A stretch of DNA of 8,219 bases, taken from DATAXV01 sp036272915 (GTDB taxonomy: Bacteria; Chloroflexota; Dormibacteria; Dormibacterales; Dormibacteraceae). This document shows, piece by piece, positions 1 to 5,708 of the stretch. The translations under genes were made by a program, and so were the position numbers. How positions within the stretch are numbered: the first letter of the stretch is position 1; each line of letters begins with the position of its first letter. The notes under the pieces were generated by a model that saw only the letters and a program-made list of their open reading frames with translations, had not been told where the DNA came from and did not search any database. Location of the stretch: assembly GCA_036272915.1 (NCBI GenBank), contig DATAXV010000170.1, positions 1-8,219 of the forward strand, written 5' to 3'.

Positions 1-443
1 CCTTCTCCGGCCACGTCGCCCTCAACGGCAAGTACTCGCGCGCCTCGCACCCCAACGTCAACGACCGCCTGCTCGAGGCGGTCAGGCCAGGGTTCGACCG
101 CGTCGCCTGCTGGATGTGGGGCCACGAGCACTCGCTCGCCGTCTTCGAGGACGGCCTCCTCGGCGTCAACAAGCCGCGGCTGGTCGGCTGCAGCGCCTTC
201 GAGATGGACGACGACGAGGATCCCTACTCGATCAAGTTCGACAACGTCCGCCACCGTCAGCCGGAAGTGAAGCTGGGCATCAGCAACGGCTGGTACGACC
301 ACGCTTTCACCATCCTCGACATCGAGAGGGGCGAGGTCGCCGCCTCCTACTACAGCTTCCCCTCCTGGTCCGAGGACGCCCCCGACAACCCCTGCGCGAC
401 CCCCCTCTACAAGGAGGAGATTCCGAGGGTGGTCCGGCGCTGA
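1..443 (+). CDS. metallophosphoesterase, C-terminal part (5' end outside window)
   Basis: The reading frame is open from base 3 to a TGA at 441-443 and gives 146 residues, so the gene starts left of the window. The visible part carries the motif WMWGHEH (residues 37-43 of the fragment). A GHxH block of this kind is the last metal-binding motif of calcineurin-like metallophosphoesterases, whose two histidines bind the dinuclear metal centre. The text before it (SGHVALNGKYSRASHPNVND) suits the loop after the preceding metal-binding histidines, which would lie off the edge. After the motif comes an acidic run (MDDDEDPYS) and a beta-rich C-terminal part (SNGWYDHAFTILDIERGEV) with no membrane segment. 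The substrate cannot be deduced. The family assignment is firm; the subfamily is not. Confidence 0.8.
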   Translation, partial: FSGHVALNGKYSRASHPNVNDRLLEAVRPGFDRVACWMWGHEHSLAVFEDGLLGVNKPRLVGCSAFEMDDDEDPYSIKFDNVRHRQPEVKLGISNGWYDHAFTILDIERGEVAASYYSFPSWSEDAPDNPCATPLYKEEIPRVVRR

Positions 444-453
444 CCGGCCCGAC

Positions 454-466
454 GTGAGCGGCTCAC
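454..466 (+). terminator. small hairpin after the metallophosphoesterase
   Basis: GTGAG-CGG-CTCAC is a perfect 5-bp stem with a 3-base loop, 10 bases after the stop codon. It is short and has no T-run, so it is only a weak terminator candidate. Confidence 0.25.
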
Positions 467-594
467 TCAAAGGCATCCACGGGTGGCGTCCGAGCGGGCT
501 CCGTTATCACGACGGAGGTGGGAGGATGACGCCCGGTTCGATATCGACCGCGGCCGTGGCGGGCTGCTCCCTCGCCCGGACCCCCTCTCCGTCT

Positions 595-618
595 CCCGGG
601 GCAAAGCGTCGCCCGGGC
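595..618. terminator. GC-rich hairpin between convergent genes
   Basis: CCCGGGGC (595-602) and GCCCGGG (611-617) form a stem of six G-C pairs plus a seventh beyond one bulged G, closing an 8-base loop. It lies 15 bases beyond the stop of the HxlR gene on the minus strand and downstream of the metallophosphoesterase on the plus strand, so it could serve both. There is no clear T-run on either side. The rest of 444-632 shows nothing I can assign. Confidence 0.4.
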
Positions 619-632
619 CTTGATGACGGTCG

Positions 633-1307
633 TCAGGGGCGCGTCACGGCGGCAAACGTGGACAGCGTCAACAGTCTGGGCAGGAGCCGACACTCGTCCC
701 TGGAACCCTCCAGCTCGATGGTCCCAGCACGTAGGGCAAGGTCCCAACCGCGGTCTCCGCGCCAGATCTCAGTCATGGCGCGTAGGCCCCCGACGACGGA
801 GACGGACACCTCGTAGCCAGGGTCGAAATCACAGACGTCCGCGTCGTTGCGGTTGATCACCAGCCACCAGTGCTGGGCCTTCGGTTGCAGCTCAGGGAAC
901 GTGAATTTCACGACCATCTTCTCGCCCCGCACCAGCGAGTGGTCGATGTTTCGGTGGATGTCCCAGAGCAGGAGCTGGGGGTCGAGGTCCTCCTCGCCGA
1001 GTTCCCCTATCCATCGGATCCCCCAAGCACCGATCGACTCGATGACCGTTCGTAGCTCGACGCCCGCAGGCGTCATTACGTATTGCACCTCGCTGCCATT
1101 CGCCTGCTTCTTCACGACGCCCGCTCGGATCAGTTGCTGCAGCCGTTTGGAAAGGAGACCAGGGGACATGCGAGGGAGACCGCGGCGCAGCTCGTTGAAG
1201 TGGCGGCTCCCAGTGACCAGTTCGCGAACGACCAGCATCGTCCAGCGTTCGTCGAGCAACTCCATCGCCTTGGCGACCGGGCAGAACTGGTGGTAGCTGG
1301 AACCCAT
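633..1307 (-). CDS. HxlR-family transcriptional regulator with SCP2-like C-terminal domain
   Basis: The 224-residue product starts MGSSYHQFCPVAKAMELLDE. The FCPVAKAMELL..RWT block (residues 8-23) is the hallmark start of HxlR-type winged helix-turn-helix repressors, including their conserved N-terminal cysteine (Cys9). The DNA-binding domain runs to about residue 100: FNELRRGLPRMSPGLLSKRL is the recognition region and GSEVQYVMTPAG the wing. Residues about 115-220 form a second domain resembling SCP2/sterol-carrier modules found on some actinobacterial HxlR proteins; a small hydrophobic ligand is plausible but not shown. The ATG at 1305-1307 is chosen because the HxlR domain begins right after it. 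TACTGT lies seven bases before it and there is no good Shine-Dalgarno, suggesting leaderless translation. It is divergent from the methyltransferase gene, its most likely target besides itself. Confidence 0.88.
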   Translation of the reverse strand: MGSSYHQFCPVAKAMELLDERWTMLVVRELVTGSRHFNELRRGLPRMSPGLLSKRLQQLIRAGVVKKQANGSEVQYVMTPAGVELRTVIESIGAWGIRWIGELGEEDLDPQLLLWDIHRNIDHSLVRGEKMVVKFTFPELQPKAQHWWLVINRNDADVCDFDPGYEVSVSVVGGLRAMTEIWRGDRGWDLALRAGTIELEGSRDECRLLPRLLTLSTFAAVTRP

Positions 1308-1314
1308 GCCCCCA

Positions 1315-1320
1315 ACAGTA
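1315..1320 (-). promoter_or_regulatory. -10-like hexamer for leaderless HxlR transcript
   Basis: Read on the minus strand, TACTGT is followed by seven bases (TGGGGGC) and then the ATG at 1307. This TANNNT-N7-start spacing would put the transcript start at the ATG. I see no convincing -35 hexamer. Confidence 0.45.
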
Positions 1321-1337
1321 GTTCAGATCTTGCACTA
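1319..1337. promoter_or_regulatory. candidate operator between divergent regulator and methyltransferase
   Basis: TAGT (1319-1322), the palindrome AGATCT (1325-1330) and ACTA (1334-1337) make an imperfect dyad, with arm spacings of 2 and 3 bases. It overlaps the -10-like hexamer of the HxlR gene, so a protein bound there would block it. HxlR proteins bind dyad sites as dimers; that this one binds here is inference. Confidence 0.3.
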
Positions 1338-1432
1338 GCTCGGTCCCGCCACCATCCGTACGCTCCTCCCAACAGCGACTTCGGACAGCCGGCAGGCGGC
1401 AGCCGCCAGCGACTCGACGCTGGTCAAGTGCG

Positions 1433-1438
1433 AGGAGG
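1433..1438 (+). promoter_or_regulatory. ribosome binding site that sets the methyltransferase start
   Basis: AGGAGG is 4 bases before a GTG at 1443 and 7 bases before a second GTG at 1446. The second spacing is the better one, so 1446 is preferred. Starts further upstream in the same open frame lie inside the HxlR gene on the opposite strand. Confidence 0.7.
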
Positions 1439-1445
1439 AAGAGTG

Positions 1446-2279
1446 GTGCAGGCCAATGCGGATCTGGATCGAGCCCTCAAGGCGAAGCATCGCGCCATGT
1501 GGGCGCTGGGTGACTACCCGAGGGTTGCCGGAGACATCATCCCGGACTTGGGCGCCGTACTGGTCGAGGCTTGTGGCATCGAACCCGGCACTCGCGTGTT
1601 GGACGTCGCCGCAGGTGCGGGGAACGCCGCCATTCCTGCCGCTCTGATGGGGGCAAGCGTGGTGGCGTCCGACCTGACTCCGGAGCTGATCGAGTCCGGT
1701 CGGTTGAAGGCCCGCGACCGCGGGGTCGCCATGGACTGCCGAGAGGCCGACGCCGAGGCGTTGCCGTTTCGCGATGGCGAGTTCGACGCGGTGCTCTCCT
1801 GCGTGGGGGTCATGTTCGCCCCCCATCATCAGGCCAGCGCCGACGAACTGGTCCGAGTCTGCCGTCCGGGCGGGATCATCGGATTGGTGAACTGGACTGC
1901 CGAAGGCTTCATCGGTCAGATGTTGGCGACGATGAAGCCATATGCGCCGCCGCCGCCACCTGGGGCGCAAGCACCCACGCGGTGGGGCAGCGAGGAGTAC
2001 GTCAGGTCGTTGTTTGGCGATCGCGTCACGGAGGTTGTCTCCCGCCGGCAGGCTGTCAGCATTGACCTCTTCGCAGACGCAAAGGCCTTCCGCGATTACT
2101 TCAGGGCCTATTACGGGCCGACCGTCGGCGCCTACCGAGGCATCGCCGACGATGCGGACCGTACGGCAGCGCTGGATCGTGATCTGGAAGAACTTGGTCG
2201 TTGCCACGACCGGGGAGACGAGGGGCATTTCACCATGAGCTGGGAGTACCTTCTCTTCACCGCTCGACGATGCGGCTAG
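1446..2279 (+). CDS. class I SAM-dependent methyltransferase
   Basis: The 277-residue protein has the Rossmann methyltransferase motifs in order. Motif I is VLDVAAGAGN (51-60), binding S-adenosylmethionine. The end of strand 2 is ASDLTPELI (74-82), with the acidic residue for the ribose hydroxyls. DAEALPF (102-108) precedes FDAVLSCVGVMFAP (113-126), and LVRVCRPGGIIGLVNW (135-150) is the conserved strand after motif III. The opening ALKAKHRAMWALGDYP (10-25) is typical of UbiE/Methyltransf_11-like enzymes often found next to HxlR or other small regulators. A proline run (APPPPPPG, 167-173) separates the core from a C-terminal substrate region. The substrate is unknown. The gene is divergent from the HxlR regulator and ends in a strong hairpin. 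It looks less GC-rich than genes further right. Confidence 0.88.
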   Translation: MQANADLDRALKAKHRAMWALGDYPRVAGDIIPDLGAVLVEACGIEPGTRVLDVAAGAGNAAIPAALMGASVVASDLTPELIESGRLKARDRGVAMDCREADAEALPFRDGEFDAVLSCVGVMFAPHHQASADELVRVCRPGGIIGLVNWTAEGFIGQMLATMKPYAPPPPPGAQAPTRWGSEEYVRSLFGDRVTEVVSRRQAVSIDLFADAKAFRDYFRAYYGPTVGAYRGIADDADRTAALDRDLEELGRCHDRGDEGHFTMSWEYLLFTARRCG

Positions 2280-2298
2280 CCCGCTGAATGAATGCCCG

Positions 2299-2327
2299 CG
2301 AGTGGATCGTGGCATTCGATCCACTCG
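2299..2327 (+). terminator. strong hairpin after the methyltransferase
   Basis: CGAGTGGATCG (2299-2309) and CGATCCACTCG (2317-2327) are exact reverse complements: an 11-bp stem with a 7-base loop (TGGCATT), 19 bases after the stop. There is no T-run, as is common for high-GC terminators. A competing 7-bp pairing, GAATGCC (2290-2296) with GGCATTC (2311-2317), uses the loop of this hairpin. Confidence 0.6.
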
Positions 2328-2422
2328 TCCCCGGCCCGAGCAAGAAGTTCCAAGCAACGCGACCCCCAGCAGTCGGCTGTCGCACTGAGCCGGGTACATA
2401 CGGCAGACCTCATCGAGAGGTG

Positions 2423-2445
2423 CACCGCTGGTCGTCGCCGCGGTG
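2423..2445 (-). terminator. possible terminator of the VOC gene
   Basis: CACCGC (2423-2428) and GCGGTG (2440-2445) form a perfect 6-bp stem with an 11-base loop, about 22 bases past the VOC stop on the minus strand. The loop is long and there is no T-run. The stretch 2328-2422 shows no gene or site that I can support. Confidence 0.3.
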
Positions 2446-2467
2446 GGTGGGCGGGATCCGCGGCTCC

Positions 2468-2815
2468 TCAGATCGCGGTGAGGTGGTCCGGCTGGTAGAG
2501 GGAGATCCGGACCTCCCCCGGGAGGACAGCGGTGATGAACGTGCCCACACCGCGGTCCGCCCTGGGCTCGCCCTCGAACTCCACGCCCTTCTGCCGCAGC
2601 TGGGCCATGGTCGGCTCCAGGTCGTCGCACATCAGGTAGAGCTGGTGCTGCCCACCCCGCTCGGCCGGGTGGACGCCGAGCTCCGCCGGCGGCAGCCGGA
2701 AGATCAACCAGCCGTCGTGGGCGTCGACATGGTCCCAGCCGAAGGCGTCCCGCAGGCAGGCCCGGGTCGCGGCCGGGTCGCTGCTGAAGAGAATGCCGTG
2801 GATTCCGGTGATCAT
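2468..2815 (-). CDS. VOC family protein (glyoxalase/bleomycin-resistance fold)
   Basis: The 115-residue product has the size and pattern of a single-chain VOC protein with two beta-alpha-beta-beta-beta units. MITGIHGILFSSDPAATRAC (1-20) is the first strand and helix, followed by FGWDHVDAHDGWLIFRLPPAELGVHP. QHQLYLMCDDLEPTMAQLRQ (56-75) begins the second unit, followed by KGVEFEGEP and GTFITAVLPGEVRISLYQPDH. The first-strand histidine (His6) and His57 could be metal ligands. The usual glutamate of the last strand is not obvious (EVRISLYQ), so catalytic glyoxalase activity is doubtful; ligand binding or an antibiotic-resistance-type role is equally possible. The ATG at 2813-2815 follows an AGGAGGT. 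It is transcribed away from the lacI remnant and converges on the methyltransferase. Confidence 0.85.
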   Translation of the reverse strand: MITGIHGILFSSDPAATRACLRDAFGWDHVDAHDGWLIFRLPPAELGVHPAERGGQHQLYLMCDDLEPTMAQLRQKGVEFEGEPRADRGVGTFITAVLPGEVRISLYQPDHLTAI

Positions 2816-2820
2816 CCCAA

Positions 2821-2827
2821 ACCTCCT
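2821..2827 (-). promoter_or_regulatory. ribosome binding site of the VOC gene
   Basis: AGGAGGT on the minus strand, five bases before the ATG at 2815, fixes the start. Further upstream, the 8-base palindrome GGTATACC (2850-2857) supplies a TATACC that could act as a -10 element, but no good -35 goes with it. Confidence 0.65.
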
Positions 2828-2883
2828 GAGGTACGACGGCGGCCGCCCAGGTATACCGCAGCCGCCAGCCCCACGCCACCGGT

Positions 2884-2920
2884 TTGACCTTCGCCGGGGT
2901 CCAGGTCTAACGTATCTCCG
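2884..2920 (+). promoter_or_regulatory. promoter, apparently leaderless, in front of the lacI remnant
   Basis: TTGACC (2884-2889), an 18-base spacer and TAACGT (2908-2913) make the best sigma-70-type promoter in the window. Seven bases separate the -10 from the ATG at 2921, so transcription should start at or next to that ATG. There is no Shine-Dalgarno before it. It probably once expressed the repressor and the sulfatase together, and may still drive the sulfatase. Confidence 0.6.
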
Positions 2921-3481
2921 ATGCCCGCTGAGCGCGCGGGGTGGCGGCTCTGGCCGGCGTTGCGCCGACCCTGGACTCCTACGTCCTCAACGGCTGGAGG
3001 ACCGCGTCGACCGGGCCAGCCCGGCCATTGAGTGGCGGCTGCGCGAGGCGGCGACGGAGCTGGGCCACGTGCCCGACCTCGACGCGCGCAGCCTCCGCCG
3101 GCAGCGGACGGACCGGGTCTGCCTGCTGACCCCGCGGCCGGGCGTGCCCTGGACCGACCTGCTCCTCACCCGTCTGCAGGAGGAGGCGGCCGGCCATGCC
3201 TGCTCGGTGCTGACACTGACCGTCGACACCAGGACCGGCGACGCACTTCATCGGCGCCGAGGAGATGGGCGCTCCGCGACGCCGGGTTCGGTGTGCCCGT
3301 GATCGGGTTCGGGAACATCCCCGAGGGGACCAACCTGCGCCCCGCCCTGACCACCATCGGCCAGGACCCGGCCCGGATGTCGAGGGTGGGACGCCGCCTG
3401 TTCGACCGGATCGGCGGCGACGCCTCGTCGCCCAGAAAGCTGCTCTTCCCGTCGACCGTGATCTGGCGGGATTCGGCCTGA
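2921..3481 (+). pseudogene. LacI-family transcriptional regulator, frameshifted and internally deleted
   Basis: Pieces of a LacI-type repressor appear in order but in changing frames. From the ATG at 2921 comes MPAERAG. The helix-turn-helix text VAALAGVAPTLDSYVLNG follows from 2941 in the next frame. RASPAIEWRLREAATELGHV..DLDARSLRRQRTDRVCLLTP and LLLTRLQEEAAGHACSVLTL (about 3004-3240) are in a third. HFIGAEEMG lies near 3245-3270. Finally ALRDAGFGVPVIGFGNIPEG, LRPALTTIGQDP and KLLFPSTVIWRDSA run to the TGA at 3479-3481. Family members are about 330-350 residues; only some 560 bp remain, so roughly 130-150 residues of the sugar-binding domain are missing between LTLTVDT and HFIGAEE. No functional repressor can be made. 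It ends 21 bases before the sulfatase, implying a former operon in which it controlled sulfated-sugar use. Confidence 0.85.
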
Positions 3482-3485
3482 GGCC

Positions 3486-3493
3486 AAGGAGGG
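3486..3493 (+). promoter_or_regulatory. ribosome binding site of the sulfatase
   Basis: AAGGAGGG is followed by a purine-rich spacer (AGAGAGAGG) and the ATG at 3503. The spacing is slightly long, at nine to ten bases, but the site is strong and sits directly after the lacI remnant's stop codon. Confidence 0.65.
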
Positions 3494-3502
3494 AGAGAGA
3501 GG

Positions 3503-4852
3503 ATGCCAGGAGAGGGACACCCCAACCTGATCGTGTTCCTGACCGACCAGCAGCGGTGGGACACGACCGGGCTGGCCGGCAACCCGATGGGCCTGACCCC
3601 CAACTTCGACCGGCTGGCGCGTCGGGGCACGCACCTGCCCCACGCGTTCACCGCCCAGCCCGTGTGCGGGCCTAGCCGCTCGTGTCTGCAGACCGGGCTC
3701 TACCCGACGGTGACCGGCTGCTTCCGGAACGGCCTGTCGCTGCCCGGTGACGCCACCACCCTCGCCCACCGGCTGGGCGACGCCGGTTACGACACCGGGT
3801 ACATCGGGAAGTGGCACCTGGCCGGCTCCGAGCCGGTGGTCGAGGCGGAGCGTGGCGGCTACCGCCACTGGCTCGCCGCCAACGCCCTGGAGCACACCTC
3901 GGACGCCTACCGGTGCGAGCTCTACGACGCCGACGGCCAGTGCGTTTTGCTCCCCGGCTACCGGGTCGACGCCCTCGCCGATGCGGCCATCCGTTTCATC
4001 GCCGAACCACGCGAGCGGCCGTTCTTCCTGTTCCTGTCATTCCTCGAGCCGCACCAGCAGAACCACCGCGACGACTACCCGGCACCAGAGGGCTACGCTC
4101 AGCGCTACCTGTCGCCATGGACCCCTCCCGACCTCGCCGCCCTGGGCGGGAGCAGCCGCCGGCATCTGCCCGGCTACTACGGCATGGTCCGCCGCCTCGA
4201 CGAGGCACTGGGCCGGCTCCAGGACGCGCTGCGCAGCCTCGGCCAGGAGGACCGGACGGTGGTGCTCTACACGTCCGACCACGGCAACCACTTCCGCACC
4301 CGTAACCAGGAATACAAGCGCTCCTGCCACGAGGCGTCGATCCACGTGCCGGCGGCGCTCTGGGGGCCCGGCTTCTGGGGCGGCGGCGAGATCGACCGGC
4401 TGGTCAGCCTCATCGACCTGCCGCCGACGCTGCTCGAGGCCGGCGGCGTCGAGGCCTCCCCTGAGATGCAGGGCAGCAGCATTCGGCCGCTGCTGCAGGG
4501 GAACGGCGACGGCTGGCAGGACGACGTCTACGTCCAGATCTCGGAGTCGGAGGTGGGAAGGGCGGTTCGCACCCGGCGCTGGAAGTACGGGGTCACGGCG
4601 CCGGGCGCCGACCGGCACCGGGACGCAGCGGCGAGCCGCTACGTGGAGGCCCACCTCTATGACCTGCTCGCCGACCCCTACGAGCTCGACAACCTGACCG
4701 GGCTGGAGAGCCATGCCGGTGTCGCCGGCGTGCTGCGGGAGCGGCTCCGGCGGAGGATGCTCGCGGCTGGGGAGGAGGCGGCGGAGATCGAATCGGCGCC
4801 CGGCCGAGCGGCCGGACAGCGCCGGGTCCAGAGGGAGGAGTGGTCGGACTGA
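3503..4852 (+). CDS. type I sulfatase (sulfatase-like hydrolase)
   Basis: The 449-residue protein of the alkaline-phosphatase superfamily opens with PNLIVFLTDQQRWDTTG (metal ligands Asp15 and probably Gln16). It carries the sulfatase signature VCGPSRSCLQTG at 54-65, so Cys55 is the residue normally oxidised to formylglycine. IGKWHLAG (101-108) gives the active-site Lys103 and His105, EPHQQNH (182-188) a further histidine, YTSDHGNH (256-263) the metal ligands Asp259 and His260, and EYKRSCHEASIHVP (270-283) the sulfate-binding lysine. SLIDLPPTLLEAGGV and HLYDLLADPYELDNL are the usual C-terminal blocks. All key residues are present, so it should hydrolyse a sulfate ester. No signal peptide is visible, so it is probably cytoplasmic. 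The link to a lacI-type gene suggests a carbohydrate sulfate, an inference. No maturation enzyme gene lies in the window. Confidence 0.93.
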   Translation: MPGEGHPNLIVFLTDQQRWDTTGLAGNPMGLTPNFDRLARRGTHLPHAFTAQPVCGPSRSCLQTGLYPTVTGCFRNGLSLPGDATTLAHRLGDAGYDTGYIGKWHLAGSEPVVEAERGGYRHWLAANALEHTSDAYRCELYDADGQCVLLPGYRVDALADAAIRFIAEPRERPFFLFLSFLEPHQQNHRDDYPAPEGYAQRYLSPWTPPDLAALGGSSRRHLPGYYGMVRRLDEALGRLQDALRSLGQEDRTVVLYTSDHGNHFRTRNQEYKRSCHEASIHVPAALWGPGFWGGGEIDRLVSLIDLPPTLLEAGGVEASPEMQGSSIRPLLQGNGDGWQDDVYVQISESEVGRAVRTRRWKYGVTAPGADRHRDAAASRYVEAHLYDLLADPYELDNLTGLESHAGVAGVLRERLRRRMLAAGEEAAEIESAPGRAAGQRRVQREEWSD

Positions 4853-4862
4853 CCGGCCACCA

Positions 4863-4873
4863 AAAGGAGGTGA
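4863..4873 (+). promoter_or_regulatory. orphan Shine-Dalgarno sequence with no start codon behind it
   Basis: AAAGGAGGTGA is close to a full match to the 16S rRNA tail and lies 10 bases after the sulfatase stop. No ATG, GTG or TTG follows in 4874-4890, where a start would be expected. It probably belonged to the gene whose 3' part survives as the histidine kinase remnant. Confidence 0.5.
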
Positions 4874-5296
4874 CAGCGAGCGGGATCAGAGCGGAGGAGG
4901 ATCGAACCGGGCATCGAGGTCTGCGGCGACGAGGAGCTGCTCCGGCGAGCCCTGGACAACCTCCTCCTCAACGTGCGCGCACACACCCCCGAGGGCACCA
5001 GCGCCGAGGTCGAGGCGAGGGAGGCCTCGGGACTGGCGCTGATCACCGTCAGCGACGACGGGCCAGGGGTGCCGGTCGATGAGCTGGATCGCATCTTCGG
5101 GCGCTTCCACCGGGTCGACAGCGCACCGAGGAGTCAGGGCTCGGGGCTCGGCCTCGCCATCGTCGCCGAAGCCGCCGCGGCCCACGGCGGGCACGTCGCC
5201 GCGGAGCTCAACCCGGTCGGCGGCCTGCGGGTGACGCTCTCGCTGCCGGTCTCCGGGGGCATGGGTGCCCGGTCAATCACAGCCACTTCTCCATGA
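4874..5296 (+). pseudogene. sensor histidine kinase, C-terminal ATPase domain only
   Basis: The frame is open from just after a TGA at 4871-4873 to the TGA at 5294-5296. Kinase homology begins near 4913 (IEVCGDEELLRRALDNLLLN). It shows the boxes of a HATPase_c domain: N box LDNLLLNVRAHTP, G1 box VSDDGPGVP, F box IFGRFHRVDSA and G2 box GSGLGLAIVAEAAAAHGGHV, ending in GGLRVTLSLPVSGG. Sensor, membrane and phospho-acceptor histidine (DHp) regions are all absent. There is no usable start in frame before a GTG at 4973, which lies inside the N box, so a complete ATP-binding fold could not be made from it. I read this as a truncated gene whose front half was deleted. A stand-alone ATPase is less likely for lack of a start. 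Its last 20 bases overlap the convergent acetyltransferase gene. Confidence 0.75.
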
Positions 5297-5681
5297 AGAT
5301 CAGGTCGTCCCGCGCGTATCCCGACCGCTCGTAGAAGGCCGCGACCCCATCATTGTCCGGCTCGATCAGCAGGTTCACCTTGCGACAACCCATGTCCTCG
5401 AGCCGGCGCTCGACCTCCTCGAGCAGTCGCGTCCCGACCCCCTGGCCACGTCGGCCGGGCCGGGTCGCCAGTCGCTGGATCCAGCCGCGGCGTCCGTCCC
5501 AGGTCCCCAGCACCGTGCCCAGGATCTCGCCCCCCTCCTCGAGGACGAGGACGAGATCCGTGCCGGTGGCCAGCAGCCGCGTCAGCTCGTCGGCCGCCGT
5601 CTCCGGCTCGACCTTGAGCCCAGCGTCGACCCAGAGGTCGACCAGGGCCTGGACCTCCGAGGCTCGCGGGGTGCGGATCAC
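5277..5681 (-). CDS. GNAT family N-acetyltransferase
   Basis: The 134-residue protein has the Gcn5-related acetyltransferase layout. MIRTPRASEVQALVDLWVDA (1-20) is strand 1 and helix 1. VLVLEEGGEILGTVLGTWDG (45-63) is the strand 2-3 hairpin. WIQRLATRPGRRGQGVGTRL (67-86) is motif A, with the RRGQGVG loop (77-83) that binds the pyrophosphate of acetyl-CoA. NLLIEPDNDGVAAFYERSGY (103-122) holds motif B. The size and pattern resemble small single-domain enzymes of the YpeA kind, but the substrate cannot be told. The start is a GTG at 5679-5681; TAACCT lies seven bases before it and there is no Shine-Dalgarno, suggesting a leaderless transcript. Its 3' end overlaps the kinase remnant by 20 bases. 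Confidence 0.9.
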   Translation of the reverse strand: MIRTPRASEVQALVDLWVDAGLKVEPETAADELTRLLATGTDLVLVLEEGGEILGTVLGTWDGRRGWIQRLATRPGRRGQGVGTRLLEEVERRLEDMGCRKVNLLIEPDNDGVAAFYERSGYARDDLIFMEKWL

Positions 5682-5688
5682 GGGCCCC

Positions 5689-5694
5689 AGGTTA
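5689..5694 (-). promoter_or_regulatory. -10-like hexamer for leaderless acetyltransferase transcript
   Basis: On the minus strand TAACCT is followed by seven bases (GGGGCCC) and the GTG start at 5681. It differs in one base from the TAACGT before the lacI remnant. No clear -35 hexamer is present. Confidence 0.4.
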
Positions 5695-5708
5695 GCCGCG
5701 CGCCCGGA

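Noticed and set aside
1083..1445. An upstream extension of the methyltransferase to a start at 1083
   Set aside because: The extra 121 residues lie antisense to the HxlR gene and match nothing, whereas AGGAGG with a GTG at 1446 sits just before the first family-typical residues.
2290..2327. An RNA pseudoknot formed by the A-B-A'-B' arrangement
   Set aside because: The connecting loops would be 2, 1 and 0 bases against stems of 11 and 7 bp, and the two pairings share base 2317, so both cannot form fully at once. Alternative hairpins fit better.
1335..2879. A 514-codon open frame on the minus strand
   Set aside because: It runs antisense through the whole methyltransferase and in another frame through the VOC gene. 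Both of those have recognisable domains and ribosome binding sites; this frame has none, and long chance frames are normal at this GC content.
3747..4697. Open frames of 316 and 225 codons overlapping the sulfatase on both strands
   Set aside because: Their products are low-complexity (Thr/Ser/Arg-rich or Val/Ala-rich) mirror images of sulfatase codons with no motifs.
4973..5296. A functional stand-alone ATPase starting at the GTG at 4973
   Set aside because: That start falls inside the N box and would remove the first helix and the conserved Asn-containing segment, so the ATP site would be incomplete.
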